Assembly (NCBI GenBank): GCA_943912855.1
Contig: CALTVC010000017.1
Location: 1 to 64,000 of the forward strand
Length of the DNA: 64,000 nucleotides
Direction: 5' to 3'
Source of the DNA: an uncultured Flavobacterium sp.
GTDB taxonomy: Bacteria; Bacteroidota; Bacteroidia; Flavobacteriales; Flavobacteriaceae
A program made the position numbers and the translations under genes. This document shows positions 53,444 to 62,526 of this stretch, one piece after another. Position 1 is the first letter of the stretch. Each line of letters begins with the position of its first letter. The notes under the pieces are model-generated. The model was not told where the DNA came from. It saw only the letters and a program-made list of their open reading frames with translations, and made no database searches.

Positions 53444-56400
53444 ATGAAAAGAATACTACCGTTTACGCTGCTCGCCGTAACACAATTTATGGCTGCCCAG
53501 CAAAACGAATGGGAAAATCCGCAGCTTACCGACAGGAACAAGCTACAACCCCATGCAAAATTCGTGATTTACAATAATGAAAAGGATGCACTGGCAAGTA
53601 AACCCGAAGCTTCACAATGGTATAAGAGCCTTAACGGCCAATGGAAGTTCAGCCTGGTAAAAACGCCTGCCGAACGTCCGCAGGATTTTTATACCGAAAG
53701 TTTCAACGACAGCAGCTGGAAAGAAATCAAAGTACCTTCTAACTGGGAAATGCTGGGGTATGACATTCCGATTTATACCAACATAAATTATCCTTTCCCT
53801 AAAAACCCGCCGTACATAGACGGAAAATACAACCCCGTAGGAAGCTACCGTACACATTTTACCACACCAGACAACTGGGCTAACCGCGAAGTGATTATGC
53901 ACTTTGGTTCTATAACCGGGTATGCACGCGTTTTTGTAAACGGTAAGGAAGTGGGTATGACCAAAGCAAGTAAAACTCCTGCCGAGTTTAACGTTACCAA
54001 GTTCCTTAAAAAAGGTGACAACCTGCTTGCGGTTCAGGTATTCCGCTGGCACGATGGCAGCTACCTGGAAGACCAGGATTTTTGGCGTCTTACAGGTATA
54101 GAACGCGATGTATACATGACTGCGCTTCCGGCAACATCGGTATGGGATTACCAGGTTAATGCAGGGCTGGACGACAGTTATACCAATGGTGTGCTTTCGG
54201 CAAAAATAGACCTTAAGAAGTATAAGAAAGATGCCACCGCCGGTAAGCTTACTTTTAGCTTTACCGATGCCACTGGCAAAGCCGTATATACCGAAACAAA
54301 AGCTGTAGCCGCAAATATTACTACGCTAAACTTTGGCACTACCCTGAAAAACGTACAACGCTGGAGCGATGAAACACCATACCTGTACAACTACACCATT
54401 ACCTGGACCGGACAAAAAGGTGAAACCGATGTTATATCGGGGCGTACCGGGTTCCGTAAGGTAGAGATTAAAGATGCCCAGCTAATGGTTAACGGCAAAC
54501 CGGTAATGGTTAATGGCGTTAACATACACGAGCACGACCCTATTAACGGCCACGTTCCTAATCGTGAGCTAATGATGAAAGACCTTGCGCTTATGAAGCA
54601 ACACAACATAAATACCATACGTATGTGCCATTATCCGCACGACACGTATTTTTATGATCTGTGCGATGAGTTTGGTTTTTACGTTATTGATGAAGCCAAC
54701 ATAGAAACCCACGGCATGGGTACTGAAGGCCATATTGAAGATAAGAACATTCACCCGGCTTATAGTCCGCAGTGGGCTAAGGCGCACCACGACCGTATAG
54801 AGCGTATGGTGGAGATAGACAAAAACCACCCGAGTATCATTGTTTGGAGTATGGGTAACGAGTGTGGTAACGGACAAAACTTTTACGACAACTACAAATG
54901 GCTGAAACAACGTGATGCCAGTCGCCCTGTGCTTTTTGAACAGGCAGCCGAAAACGAAGACACAGACATTGTAGCCCCTATGTATCCTTCTATTAAATAC
55001 ATGAAGGAGTATGCAGCCAGCAACAAAACCCGTCCGTTTATCATGTGTGAATACAGCCACGCCATGGGTAACAGTAGTGGTAACTTCCAGGAATACTTCG
55101 ATATTATAAACAGTAGCCCTAAAATGCAGGGTGGCTGTATATGGGACTGGGTAGACGAAAGTATGATAGCCCATGATGCAAACGGTAAGGAATTCTACGC
55201 TTATGGCGGCGACCTTGGCGGTGCAGACCTATATAACGATGGTAACTTCTGTGCCAACGGTCTTGTAAACGCTAAACGTATACCACAGCCCGCAATCATT
55301 GAGGTTAAAAAAGTATACCAGGACATCAGCTTTAAGCTAAATGGCAATGCCCTTACCGTAAAGAACCTTTATAAGTTTGTAGACCTTTCAGGTTTTAACT
55401 TTAAGTGGGAACTGCTTAAAGACGGCAAAAAAGTACAGGATGGTACCTTTAACCTGAAAACAGCAGCAGGCGAATCGGCTAATGTGCCACTAAACCTTAA
55501 AACCGATAACAGCGGTGAGTACTACCTGAGCGTTTATGCGTATACTACTACGGCTACTCCTCTTGTTCCTAAAGGACACGAACTTGCCCGCGAACAGTTT
55601 AAAGTAGGTGGTGATTATTTTGCTTCGGCAAAAGCCAATGCCACAGGCAAGCTTACTGTAAAACAGAAAAAAAACGTACTTACGTTTGAAGCCAACGGTA
55701 TCACCGGAGCATTTGATGTAAAAACCGGAACATTTACCAGCTACAAGCGTAAAGATGCCGCAGACGAAACACTTACCGCCTTCCCTACTCCGTATTTTTG
55801 GCGTGCTCCTACCGATAATGACTTCGGAAATAACGGACAAAAGAAACTTGCGGTGTGGCGTTTTGCACACAAGAACCCAACGGTTCAGGCGGTAACCGTA
55901 GGCAAAAAAACCGATGCGGGTCAGCCGATAGAGGTTAAATACCTTCTAAAAGACGTTAACGTACCATATACCATTAACTATCTTATTCAGCCGGATGGTA
56001 ACATAACCGTAACGGCAAGTATGGACCGTACAGGTAAGAACACACCTGAGCTACCACGCTTCGGGATGCGTGCCGAACTACCGGGAAGCTATGAAAACCT
56101 GAACTACTACGGCCGTGGCCCTCAGGAAAACTATAGCGACCGTAATACTGCCGCGTTTGTAGGAACGTACAACGATAAGGTAGCAAACCAGTTTACCTGG
56201 ACATACATCCGTCCGCAGGAAGTAGGTTACAAAACCGATGCCCGCTGGATTTCACTTACCGATGCTAACGGTAAAGGTATAGTAGTAACCGGAAGCCAGC
56301 CATTAAGCTTCAGTACACTTAATGTACCTACCGAAAGCCTTGACCCCGGAACGGAAAAGAAACAGGTGCATACACAACTTGACGTGCATCCGGAAGATAA

Positions 56401-56530
56401 GGTGTATTTCCAGATAGACCTTGCACAGCGTGGTTTAGGCGGTGATAACAGCTGGGGTGCTTTACCTCACGACCCTTACAGACTACTTGCCGATACGTAT
56501 ACATATACGTATACCATCAGCCTTAAGTAA
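53444..56530 (+). CDS. GH2 beta-galactosidase, LacZ type
   Basis: 1028 aa from ATG 53444, which opens a signal peptide (MKRILPFTLLAVTQFMAAQQ); an ATG 20 codons upstream lies on the promoter and is rejected. The full LacZ five-domain layout is present: sugar-binding domain (WKFSLVKTPAERPQDFY...), Ig-like, TIM barrel with NIETHGMG near 420, acid/base Glu in WSMGNECGNG near 472 and nucleophile Glu in MCEYSHAMGNSSG near 536, and the C-terminal Bgal_small_N domain (FWRAPTDNDFGNNG near 785). Probably periplasmic, removing galactose from imported oligosaccharides. Divergent from the HTCS and likely under its control. Confidence 0.94.
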   Translation: MKRILPFTLLAVTQFMAAQQNEWENPQLTDRNKLQPHAKFVIYNNEKDALASKPEASQWYKSLNGQWKFSLVKTPAERPQDFYTESFNDSSWKEIKVPSNWEMLGYDIPIYTNINYPFPKNPPYIDGKYNPVGSYRTHFTTPDNWANREVIMHFGSITGYARVFVNGKEVGMTKASKTPAEFNVTKFLKKGDNLLAVQVFRWHDGSYLEDQDFWRLTGIERDVYMTALPATSVWDYQVNAGLDDSYTNGVLSAKIDLKKYKKDATAGKLTFSFTDATGKAVYTETKAVAANITTLNFGTTLKNVQRWSDETPYLYNYTITWTGQKGETDVISGRTGFRKVEIKDAQLMVNGKPVMVNGVNIHEHDPINGHVPNRELMMKDLALMKQHNINTIRMCHYPHDTYFYDLCDEFGFYVIDEANIETHGMGTEGHIEDKNIHPAYSPQWAKAHHDRIERMVEIDKNHPSIIVWSMGNECGNGQNFYDNYKWLKQRDASRPVLFEQAAENEDTDIVAPMYPSIKYMKEYAASNKTRPFIMCEYSHAMGNSSGNFQEYFDIINSSPKMQGGCIWDWVDESMIAHDANGKEFYAYGGDLGGADLYNDGNFCANGLVNAKRIPQPAIIEVKKVYQDISFKLNGNALTVKNLYKFVDLSGFNFKWELLKDGKKVQDGTFNLKTAAGESANVPLNLKTDNSGEYYLSVYAYTTTATPLVPKGHELAREQFKVGGDYFASAKANATGKLTVKQKKNVLTFEANGITGAFDVKTGTFTSYKRKDAADETLTAFPTPYFWRAPTDNDFGNNGQKKLAVWRFAHKNPTVQAVTVGKKTDAGQPIEVKYLLKDVNVPYTINYLIQPDGNITVTASMDRTGKNTPELPRFGMRAELPGSYENLNYYGRGPQENYSDRNTAAFVGTYNDKVANQFTWTYIRPQEVGYKTDARWISLTDANGKGIVVTGSQPLSFSTLNVPTESLDPGTEKKQVHTQLDVHPEDKVYFQIDLAQRGLGGDNSWGALPHDPYRLLADTYTYTYTISLK

Positions 56531-56563
56531 CGTCCACAAACATTCATCTTTTTATATTTAGTG

Positions 56564-56606
56564 AAAAACCCTGTATCGTTTCCGGTACAGGGTTTTGTTT
56601 TTTTTG
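56564..56606 (+). terminator. GH2 terminator
   Basis: Stem AAAACCCTGTA/TACAGGGTTTT with a 10-nt loop and a T-rich tail. Confidence 0.88.
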
Positions 56607-56650
56607 CATAAGCCAACAATAACATTAAGCCTTAATGTGTACTAATTATA

Positions 56651-58567
56651 CTATTGCTTTATAAATTTGAGTTGGGTGTTTCCCTGATTTGTTTCAAGTT
56701 TAATGATATGCGCCCCGGCAGACAATGTAGAAACATTAAGTTCGGTTGTAGCTTTAGATTCATAAACCCTTTGACCAAGCATATTGTATATTGTAGCCTT
56801 AGTAATTTCCGTTCCCTGAGGCACCTGAAGAAATAACGAATTTTCGGCAGGGTTAGGATAAAGCTTTACCTGTAACCTGGATTCAACGACATTAGCATCT
56901 AACGTAACCGAGTTGTTACCAGTAATAATATCATAATCAGGGTTTACCTGTACAGCAGTAACATTAAAGGTAACCGGTACTGTAAACACCTGGTTGTTTG
57001 TTGTATTGTCTAAAACCACATCAATGGTTTGTCCGTTTGCTCCGGAAAGACGTACCGGTACGGGCATTTCAAAAAAGCCTACAGATGCATGCGACTGTGT
57101 TTGTGCCAGCTTTACCGTTACAAATCCTTGCCCTGCCTTTGTTACTGTTGCCGTATAAGTAGGATACCCCTGTTTGTAAACCCAATCGTTAAAAAACTCC
57201 TGAAGGCTACTGCCATAAACTGCCTCAAGATGCTGTTGCAAATCGGGAGTTTTGGCATAATCATAAGCAAGATTTGTATCGGCAAGATAATTTTTAACAG
57301 CCTGGTAAAAAGAAGCATTCCCCATTTTAAAACGAAGCATGTTTAGCACCATAGCTCCTTTATTGTATGACAACCTACTGCTAAAAATACGGTCATCGCT
57401 TATGGTGTCTGCCGCAGGAATGTAAACCGCACCACCTGCAGACGAGGTGATGTTGGTTACATTTTGCTGTTTCCAGGAAATAAATGCATCATCACCATCC
57501 TGGTTTTCCACCACAAGTCCGCTTAGATATGTTGCAAAACCTTCATTTAGCCAAATATCCTGCCATGAACCACAGGTTATTTTATCGCCAAACCATTGGT
57601 GTGCCAATTCATGAGCAACAAGTTCGCGATCGAAATTTACCATAAACGATACGGTACTGTGTTCCATACCTCCACCCCAGTTCCACTGCGCATGACCGTA
57701 CTTTTCGTTATGGAACGGATACTGCTCAAACGTGGTTTCATAAAACTGCATAATACTCAGCGTTTGTGCCAATGCCGGCTGGTATTGCGATTGGGTTTCG
57801 GGATACAGGTAGTTTACAATAGGAAAGCTCCCCTGAGGTCCGTTATAGGTTTGTGTATACACACTATAATTAGTAACGGCAATAGCCACCAAATAAGCTG
57901 GTATAGGATAACTATGGTAAAAATGCGTAGTCTTGCTACTGCCTGATGTGCTTTGCCCCTGTTCTAACCCATTGCTCACAGCGGTATACTGTGCCGGAGC
58001 CGTTATGTATACATCCAGCCCCTCGATTTTATCGTTAAGGTCTTGCTTACAAGGCCACCATTCCATAGCACCGTAGGGCTCGCTAAGCGTCCATAACACG
58101 GGAGTTCCATTATGTGTAGTAGTAGTAAAATAACCGTTATCCTGGTCGGGCCTGCCACGATAATTTACAACCACAGTTCCCTGCTGACCGGCAGGTACTA
58201 CAGCGGGTAACGTAATTACAAGCTCTCCTGTACCCGGTTGGTCATACTCAAGGGTAACATTGTCTTTAACCACACTGTTCACAGTCATTTGGTCAGAGAA
58301 ATCAAAAGTCATTGAAGTCATATCCTGCTTTGCCGTAAACGTAGCCATCATAGTACCACTTATATTGGCACTGGCAGGATTTACAGTAAGCTGAAGCGTT
58401 ACATGGCCTATATCGTAATTGCCCGTATTGGCATTAGCCACAAAAGCTGCCCTGCTCATGGCGGCTTTCATCTCCGCTTCGGCAAGCTGTTGCTGCATAC
58501 TGTTACCCTGCTGGGCAAATGCTCCGGCACAAATTATATTAATAATAAAAAAAGTAAAACTTTTCAT
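56651..58567 (-). CDS. Secreted M1 family aminopeptidase with T9SS sorting domain
   Basis: 638 aa from ATG 58567 (signal MKSFTFFIINIICAGAFAQ). The N-terminal beta domain is at 40-230; the GAMEN-type exopeptidase motif is GGMEHS near 305, the zinc motif is VAHELAHQWFG near 322-332, and the second Glu is in WLNEGFATYL near 350. The last 75 residues form a type A T9SS sorting domain (VKLYPNPAENSLFLQVP ... GAHIIKLETNQG). It probably trims peptides outside the cell. A full promoter match lies 18 bp upstream. Confidence 0.92.
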   Translation of the reverse strand: MKSFTFFIINIICAGAFAQQGNSMQQQLAEAEMKAAMSRAAFVANANTGNYDIGHVTLQLTVNPASANISGTMMATFTAKQDMTSMTFDFSDQMTVNSVVKDNVTLEYDQPGTGELVITLPAVVPAGQQGTVVVNYRGRPDQDNGYFTTTTHNGTPVLWTLSEPYGAMEWWPCKQDLNDKIEGLDVYITAPAQYTAVSNGLEQGQSTSGSSKTTHFYHSYPIPAYLVAIAVTNYSVYTQTYNGPQGSFPIVNYLYPETQSQYQPALAQTLSIMQFYETTFEQYPFHNEKYGHAQWNWGGGMEHSTVSFMVNFDRELVAHELAHQWFGDKITCGSWQDIWLNEGFATYLSGLVVENQDGDDAFISWKQQNVTNITSSAGGAVYIPAADTISDDRIFSSRLSYNKGAMVLNMLRFKMGNASFYQAVKNYLADTNLAYDYAKTPDLQQHLEAVYGSSLQEFFNDWVYKQGYPTYTATVTKAGQGFVTVKLAQTQSHASVGFFEMPVPVRLSGANGQTIDVVLDNTTNNQVFTVPVTFNVTAVQVNPDYDIITGNNSVTLDANVVESRLQVKLYPNPAENSLFLQVPQGTEITKATIYNMLGQRVYESKATTELNVSTLSAGAHIIKLETNQGNTQLKFIKQ

Positions 58568-58584
58568 AGTCGTCAAAATTTTGC

Positions 58585-58613
58585 CAAATATAATTACATA
58601 ATCTCATGCGCAA
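58585..58613 (-). promoter_or_regulatory. M1 peptidase promoter
   Basis: On the minus strand TTG (58611-58613), 18 bp spacer, TATATTTG (58585-58592): full match to the Bacteroidetes pattern. Confidence 0.65.
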
Positions 58614-58755
58614 TCCCGGAGTGAGGTAAAAAACAACTTTACAGGGGTATAGCGTTTGGATGCAAATGTATTTACACAATTCGACATTTAAAATTTAGAT
58701 TGCTTAAGAATTACTAAACAAGAGTTAAAAAACCTTACATTATTTAAAAAATAAT

Positions 58756-58763
58756 TACTTTTG
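58756..58763 (+). promoter_or_regulatory. -7 element of response regulator
   Basis: TACTTTTG, 18 bp before the ATG. Confidence 0.55.
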
Positions 58764-58781
58764 TGACAGCGAAATTTATTT

Positions 58782-59225
58782 ATGAGCCCTCAAATGAGTA
58801 ATTTCAAGAACATCATTTTTGTTGACGATGATGAAGATGACCGTATGGTGTTCCGTGACATGATTCAGGACCTTTATCCTGAAATACTTTACAACGAGTT
58901 TTCGAGCGCAGAGGAAGTACTTTCTTATCTTGACTGTGACTATATTCTGTGCCCTGATCTTGTTTTCCTGGACATTAATATGCCTCTGAAAGATGGTTTT
59001 CACGTGTTACGAAACATAAAGAAAAATCACCGTCTTAAAAATATCCCGGTGGTTATATTTTCTACCAGTAAAAATCCCGCAGACATGGAAAAAGCGAAGA
59101 AACTGGGCGCAGTGGGCTTTGCTGTAAAACCATCTGAAATTTCTACGTTTACAGAAGTTATTAAAACTGCCGCCGATAAAATTCTGTTTGCAGCATCGCC
59201 TGCCAAAAATCTTATAATGATGTAG
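58782..59225 (+). CDS. Single-domain response regulator
   Basis: 147 aa receiver domain without an output domain. Acidic pocket DDDEDD near 15-20, phospho-Asp in VFLDINMPLKDG near 65, Thr/Ser in VIFSTS near 93 and Lys in FAVKPS near 115. Such proteins pass phosphate to a partner kinase or bind it; no kinase is adjacent. An alternative ATG lies at 58794. Convergent with the NTF2-fold gene, with only 9 bp between the stops. Confidence 0.9.
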   Translation: MSPQMSNFKNIIFVDDDEDDRMVFRDMIQDLYPEILYNEFSSAEEVLSYLDCDYILCPDLVFLDINMPLKDGFHVLRNIKKNHRLKNIPVVIFSTSKNPADMEKAKKLGAVGFAVKPSEISTFTEVIKTAADKILFAASPAKNLIMM

Positions 59226-59234
59226 GACGAGCGG

Positions 59235-59615
59235 TTATTTACCGTGAGTTATCTGTACCACTTTAGCATTTCGGTCATCAATAATTATTAGAAAAGTACC
59301 TCCTAACGAATCATCAGGAAGGCTTCCGCTTATTATCCAATGGTTGTTTATGTGAAAACAGCCGTAAGGGCGCTGGCGTTTTATATTCTCTTCACCGTAT
59401 ATCCTAAACAATATTAACTCGGCAAAAGCAATTGCATCAGCCTGACTTGGAAGTAATGCTGTTTTATTGTCTATCACATTATGTGTTTCATTGCCTGTCA
59501 GGGCCTGATTTAAATATTTCAGGGCATCTTGCTTACTTATAGAAGTTCTCTTTTCCTGTGCGATTGCAACAACAGAAAACGTCAAAAGAAAAAACAGTAA
59601 CAAATATTTTTTCAT
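59235..59615 (-). CDS. Exported NTF2-fold immunity-like protein (YbbC/YhhH type)
   Basis: 126 aa from ATG 59615, where a signal peptide starts (MKKYLLLFFLLTFSVVAIAQ). The region from AIAFAELILFRIYGEENI to the end (RPYGCFHINNHWIISGSLP, GGTFLIIIDDRNAKVVQITHGK) matches the pattern of the NTF2-fold immunity (Imm-NTF2) family, whose members neutralise polymorphic toxins. No toxin gene lies beside it, so it is either an orphan immunity protein or a domesticated relative. A -7 element (59633-59640) precedes it. Confidence 0.78.
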   Translation of the reverse strand: MKKYLLLFFLLTFSVVAIAQEKRTSISKQDALKYLNQALTGNETHNVIDNKTALLPSQADAIAFAELILFRIYGEENIKRQRPYGCFHINNHWIISGSLPDDSLGGTFLIIIDDRNAKVVQITHGK

Positions 59616-59632
59616 GGACTGATGATTTGATA

Positions 59633-59640
59633 CAAACATA
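59633..59640 (-). promoter_or_regulatory. -7 element of immunity-like gene
   Basis: TATGTTTG on the minus strand, 17 bp before the ATG. Confidence 0.5.
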
Positions 59641-59665
59641 AACAAAAAAACAACATAAAAACATT

Positions 59666-59677
59666 GCGAACGTTCGC
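59666..59677. repeat. 12-bp perfect palindrome
   Basis: GCGAACGTTCGC, 51 bp upstream of the immunity-like start. A possible regulator site. Confidence 0.4.
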
Positions 59678-59723
59678 TAAAGGAGGTGTTTTTATACCCT
59701 AAATGTTATCGGTTTGTTAAAAA

Positions 59724-59739
59724 ATTATGCACGCATTGT
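59724..59739. promoter_or_regulatory. Weak third match to the MarR palindrome
   Basis: ATTATGCACGCATTGT has one perfect half (ATTATGC) and an imperfect second half. It lies 150 bp before the 57-aa gene; functional value doubtful. Confidence 0.25.
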
Positions 59740-59890
59740 ATACCGAATCCGTTTTGTTACATCAAAAAAGGATTTCATTACAAATTTACGTTTTGGTTAC
59801 TAAAATTTTATTAAAGGTACTAGTTTTTTGCGGATAATAGTGATAATTTTACTACCAGATAATTAGCAATAACCATATAAATCAACTGTT

Positions 59891-60064
59891 ATGAAAACAA
59901 TCATTAACCCAAAAAACGCTAACGACATGAAAGTGCTAAAATTTTTCCTTGCCGCCGTTGCCGGTTTTGGGCTGGTGAAAATCTTCGGCTTCTTTAGCGA
60001 AGATGAATTGGACGAAGAAATGGAAGATCTTTACGAAAACGAAGATCATCCGCTATTTGTATAA
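59891..60064 (+). CDS. Small protein with hydrophobic segment and acidic tail
   Basis: 57 aa. Residues about 14-35 (KVLKFFLAAVAGFGLVKIFG) form a glycine-containing hydrophobic helix; the tail 36-57 has 12 Asp/Glu (EDELDEEMEDLYENED). Good codon use, a clear ATG and a strong terminator after it support a real gene. Unknown role; probably a membrane-associated small protein. Confidence 0.65.
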   Translation: MKTIINPKNANDMKVLKFFLAAVAGFGLVKIFGFFSEDELDEEMEDLYENEDHPLFV

Positions 60065-60102
60065 TACCATCAGTTTAAAATACGCGACATAAATTTTAAC
60101 GG

Positions 60103-60136
60103 AAAAAGCACCTCCATACTTTGGGGTGCTTTTTCT
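60103..60136 (+). terminator. Terminator of the 57-aa gene
   Basis: Stem AAAAAGCACC/GGTGCTTTTT, about 40 bp after the stop. Confidence 0.85.
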
Positions 60137-60325
60137 GCTTTATATACTCCTGGAACTTCCCGCATTAACATTATCTTTTTAATTTACAGCACTTTATTAA
60201 ACAAAAAGTTAAACTTACCCCTTTCAGTTTAATTTTAAGACATCGTTAATACAGCTACCGTTTTTCATTGGGTAATTTTATGGTATAGAAATAAAAAACA
60301 TACATAACCATAAAAAAGTAACGAT

Positions 60326-60700
60326 ATGAAATCACGTGAACAACTTCTGAAAAGCGCTAAGGAAATCGTTAATAACGCAGATCCTTCAGGTACCAGTCCA
60401 CACAGGTACAGTAACATTAAATCAAACGGAAATTCAATAAAATCTACAATAATGAGTAACAAAAAAGTAATACTAGGCGTTGCAGCCGGAGTTGCAGCCC
60501 TTGCAGTAACAGCAATTATCCTGAAACGTAAAGGCTACTTTGATGGTCTTGGTGAAAAAGCCGAAGAACTGGGTAGCGAACTGAAAGATAAATACCGTAA
60601 TGCTAAAGATGGCGCCCGCAAAAAAATTGACGAAATCATTCATAAGAGTAATGAAATCGCCGACAGGGCTGCTACCGAAGTTAAATCGGCTACAGCATAA
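60326..60700 (+). CDS. YtxH-like membrane-anchored helical protein
   Basis: 124 aa. A polar N-terminus (1-42) is followed by a membrane helix at about 48-64 (VILGVAAGVAALAVTAII) and then a charged amphipathic helix (GEKAEELGSELKDKYRNAKDGARKKIDE). This layout resembles YtxH-type and apolipoprotein-like stress proteins. A second start, MSNKKV at 60452, would give an 82-aa protein directly preceding the membrane helix. Function not assigned. Confidence 0.72.
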   Translation: MKSREQLLKSAKEIVNNADPSGTSPHRYSNIKSNGNSIKSTIMSNKKVILGVAAGVAALAVTAIILKRKGYFDGLGEKAEELGSELKDKYRNAKDGARKKIDEIIHKSNEIADRAATEVKSATA

Positions 60701-60727
60701 TATATAGCACTAATGTTATATACTTCC

Positions 60728-60762
60728 GGGTATCCTCATAGTTATGAGGATACCCTTTTTTT
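60728..60762 (+). terminator. Terminator of the YtxH-like gene
   Basis: Perfect 13-bp stem GGGTATCCTCATA/TATGAGGATACCC and a seven-T run. Confidence 0.9.
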
Positions 60763-60790
60763 CATATCTTTATATACAAAACTCAACCGT

Positions 60791-61240
60791 ATGAAAGGCT
60801 TTATTATAACAGGTATTATTGTAGCATTGTGTATACTCATGCCCGGATGTCGTACAAACCAGCAAACAACTAAGCCAAATGATGACATTGCTACAACTAC
60901 TGCCAAAAAGGGCAGCGATACCATACGCATAGCTAACGACTCGCTGGAATACGAGGTTATAATAATAGATCCGGGGTTTAACAACTGGCTCTACTCTCGT
61001 GCCAAGCCCCGTGGATTTTATAGTGAAGAATATTTAAGAGGGCGAAACATACCATGGGTTACAGAATGGAACCTTAGGGTAACCCAGCCTATGCGATACG
61101 GTGATATGTACCAAATGCATATAGATTACCGTGCCGATATTAAATACGGCTACGAAGTGAATTATCTTTTATTTAATTACCTGTCTTATTTTCAAATTGC
61201 CAACAATCAAAGACTCGGAGCACTTGTACCGAGAGATTAA
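60791..61240 (+). CDS. DUF6146-like lipoprotein
   Basis: 149 aa from ATG 60791, chosen because the lipoprotein signal begins there (VALCILMPGC, Cys20); an upstream in-frame ATG crosses the previous terminator. The body has EYEVIIIDPGFNNWLYSRAKPRGFYSEEYL and a C-terminal YEVNYLLFNYLSYFQIANNQR, the pattern of a family found in Flavobacteriia (annotated as DUF6146). Function unknown. Confidence 0.72.
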   Translation: MKGFIITGIIVALCILMPGCRTNQQTTKPNDDIATTTAKKGSDTIRIANDSLEYEVIIIDPGFNNWLYSRAKPRGFYSEEYLRGRNIPWVTEWNLRVTQPMRYGDMYQMHIDYRADIKYGYEVNYLLFNYLSYFQIANNQRLGALVPRD

Positions 61241-61254
61241 TTACGGTATATTTG
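61224..61254 (+). promoter_or_regulatory. Promoter of the DUF6787-like gene
   Basis: TTG (61224-61226), 20 bp spacer, TATATTTG (61247-61254); overlaps the end of the upstream gene. Confidence 0.6.
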
Positions 61255-61272
61255 CGGTATTAGCCATTCAGA

Positions 61273-61608
61273 ATGAAAAATTTCAAACAACGCTGGGGAT
61301 TAAAGCATAATTACCAGTTAGTAATAATATTTATTGTTTTTGCTGTAACAGGCTCCACATCGGCCTATATTTCCAAACCCATATTAGCTGCCATAGGTAT
61401 AACCAAAGATACTATTTCGCTTTGGCTATATTATCCGTTATACATTATTCTCATATTCCCGGCGTACCAGGTGTTGTTAATGTTTTTCGGATTTATTTCG
61501 GGGCAAATTAAGTTCTTCTGGGCGTTTGAAAAGAAAATGCTTCGTAGCCTTGGCTTAGGCTTCCTTGTTCCGAAAGACGATAAAGATAAAAGTGACACCC
61601 CGCAATAA
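61273..61608 (+). CDS. DUF6787-like small membrane protein
   Basis: 111 aa. It starts with FKQRWGLKHNYQLVII, has two membrane helices (about 16-33 and 53-76), and a positively charged end with a KKMLRSLGL segment. It resembles flavobacterial prolipoprotein-like DUF6787 proteins; no role known. Confidence 0.65.
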   Translation: MKNFKQRWGLKHNYQLVIIFIVFAVTGSTSAYISKPILAAIGITKDTISLWLYYPLYIILIFPAYQVLLMFFGFISGQIKFFWAFEKKMLRSLGLGFLVPKDDKDKSDTPQ

Positions 61609-61613
61609 ACAGA

Positions 61614-61637
61614 AAGCCCCGCGCTACGGCAGGGCTT
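61614..61637. terminator. Weak terminator between convergent genes
   Basis: AAGCCC/GGGCTT stem with a 12-nt loop and no real T-run; position between two stops supports it. Confidence 0.45.
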
Positions 61638-61657
61638 AATGAATATATACAAACCAA

Positions 61658-62338
61658 TTAATTTTTCTTTTTCAGTTTGCTGGCGTAATTCTTTTTCAGC
61701 TTATCCATCTTTGGTGCTATGACCATACTACAATACGGTTGATCCGGGTTAATGGCATAGTAATCCTGATGATACTCCTCTGCCGGATAAAACGTTGTGG
61801 CTTTGCTGACTTTAGTTACTATCTTTTTACCAAAAATATCCTGGTCTGTAAGCAGTTTGATAAAGTTCTCTGCAGACACTTTCTGGGCTTCGGTAGTATA
61901 AAAAATTTCACTTCGGTATTGTGTACCTACATCATTCCCTTGGCGGTTTAGCGTGGTGGGGTCGTGTGTAGCGAAAAATATCTCTAACAGGTCTTCATAG
62001 GCTACCTCAGATGGATTGTAAGTTATTTGTATGGCTTCGGCATGCCCCGTATAACCACCGCACACCTCTTTGTAGGTTGGGTTTTCGGTTTTTCCACCTA
62101 TGTATCCCGAAACCACTTTTTCTACGCCTTTAACTTCGGTAAAAAAAGCTTCGGTACACCAAAAACAACCGCCTGCAAAAATGGCAGTTTCTGTTTTTTT
62201 GTCATCCATTGTTGTTTCTCCTTTGTTTGCTAATTGTTTATCTTGTAATTTTTCGGGCTTAAACTGTGCCATAGGATTACTGTTACCCTGGCAGGAAATG
62301 CCCATCATGGCAAATAAAATCAATGCCGCTCTTTTCAT
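61658..62338 (-). CDS. msrA: Peptide-methionine (S)-S-oxide reductase, exported
   Basis: 226 aa. The MsrA fold has the catalytic Cys in FAGGCFWCTEAFF near residue 57, KVVSGYIGGKTENPTY near 74, GHAEAIQITY near 95 and EYHQDYYAINPDQPYC near 190-205. An N-terminal lipoprotein signal (MKRAALILFAMMGISC, Cys16) and a spacer of about 30 aa place it in the envelope, so it repairs oxidised methionine outside the cytoplasm. Msr fused to a lipoprotein signal is common in Bacteroidetes. Confidence 0.95.
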   Translation of the reverse strand: MKRAALILFAMMGISCQGNSNPMAQFKPEKLQDKQLANKGETTMDDKKTETAIFAGGCFWCTEAFFTEVKGVEKVVSGYIGGKTENPTYKEVCGGYTGHAEAIQITYNPSEVAYEDLLEIFFATHDPTTLNRQGNDVGTQYRSEIFYTTEAQKVSAENFIKLLTDQDIFGKKIVTKVSKATTFYPAEEYHQDYYAINPDQPYCSMVIAPKMDKLKKNYASKLKKKN

Positions 62339-62526
62339 AATGCTCCTTTCTTGTAAAGTTACGGTTTATGCCTTAAATGTGTGAGGCTATTAACTTATAG
62401 ATACATTTCTATATACGAAATATTGTGCCAAAAAGGTTTATTTTGACCCAAATAGTTTGTTTCTTTGTGTGCATTCCATTTTACGGCTTACAGTAGTAGA
62501 GTGGAAAAATCTCAGAAGCGTAAACA

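Noticed and set aside
54569..55174. 201-codon open frame on the minus strand
   Set aside because: Lies inside the GH2 beta-galactosidase on the other strand; valine- and histidine-rich composition typical of a shadow frame.
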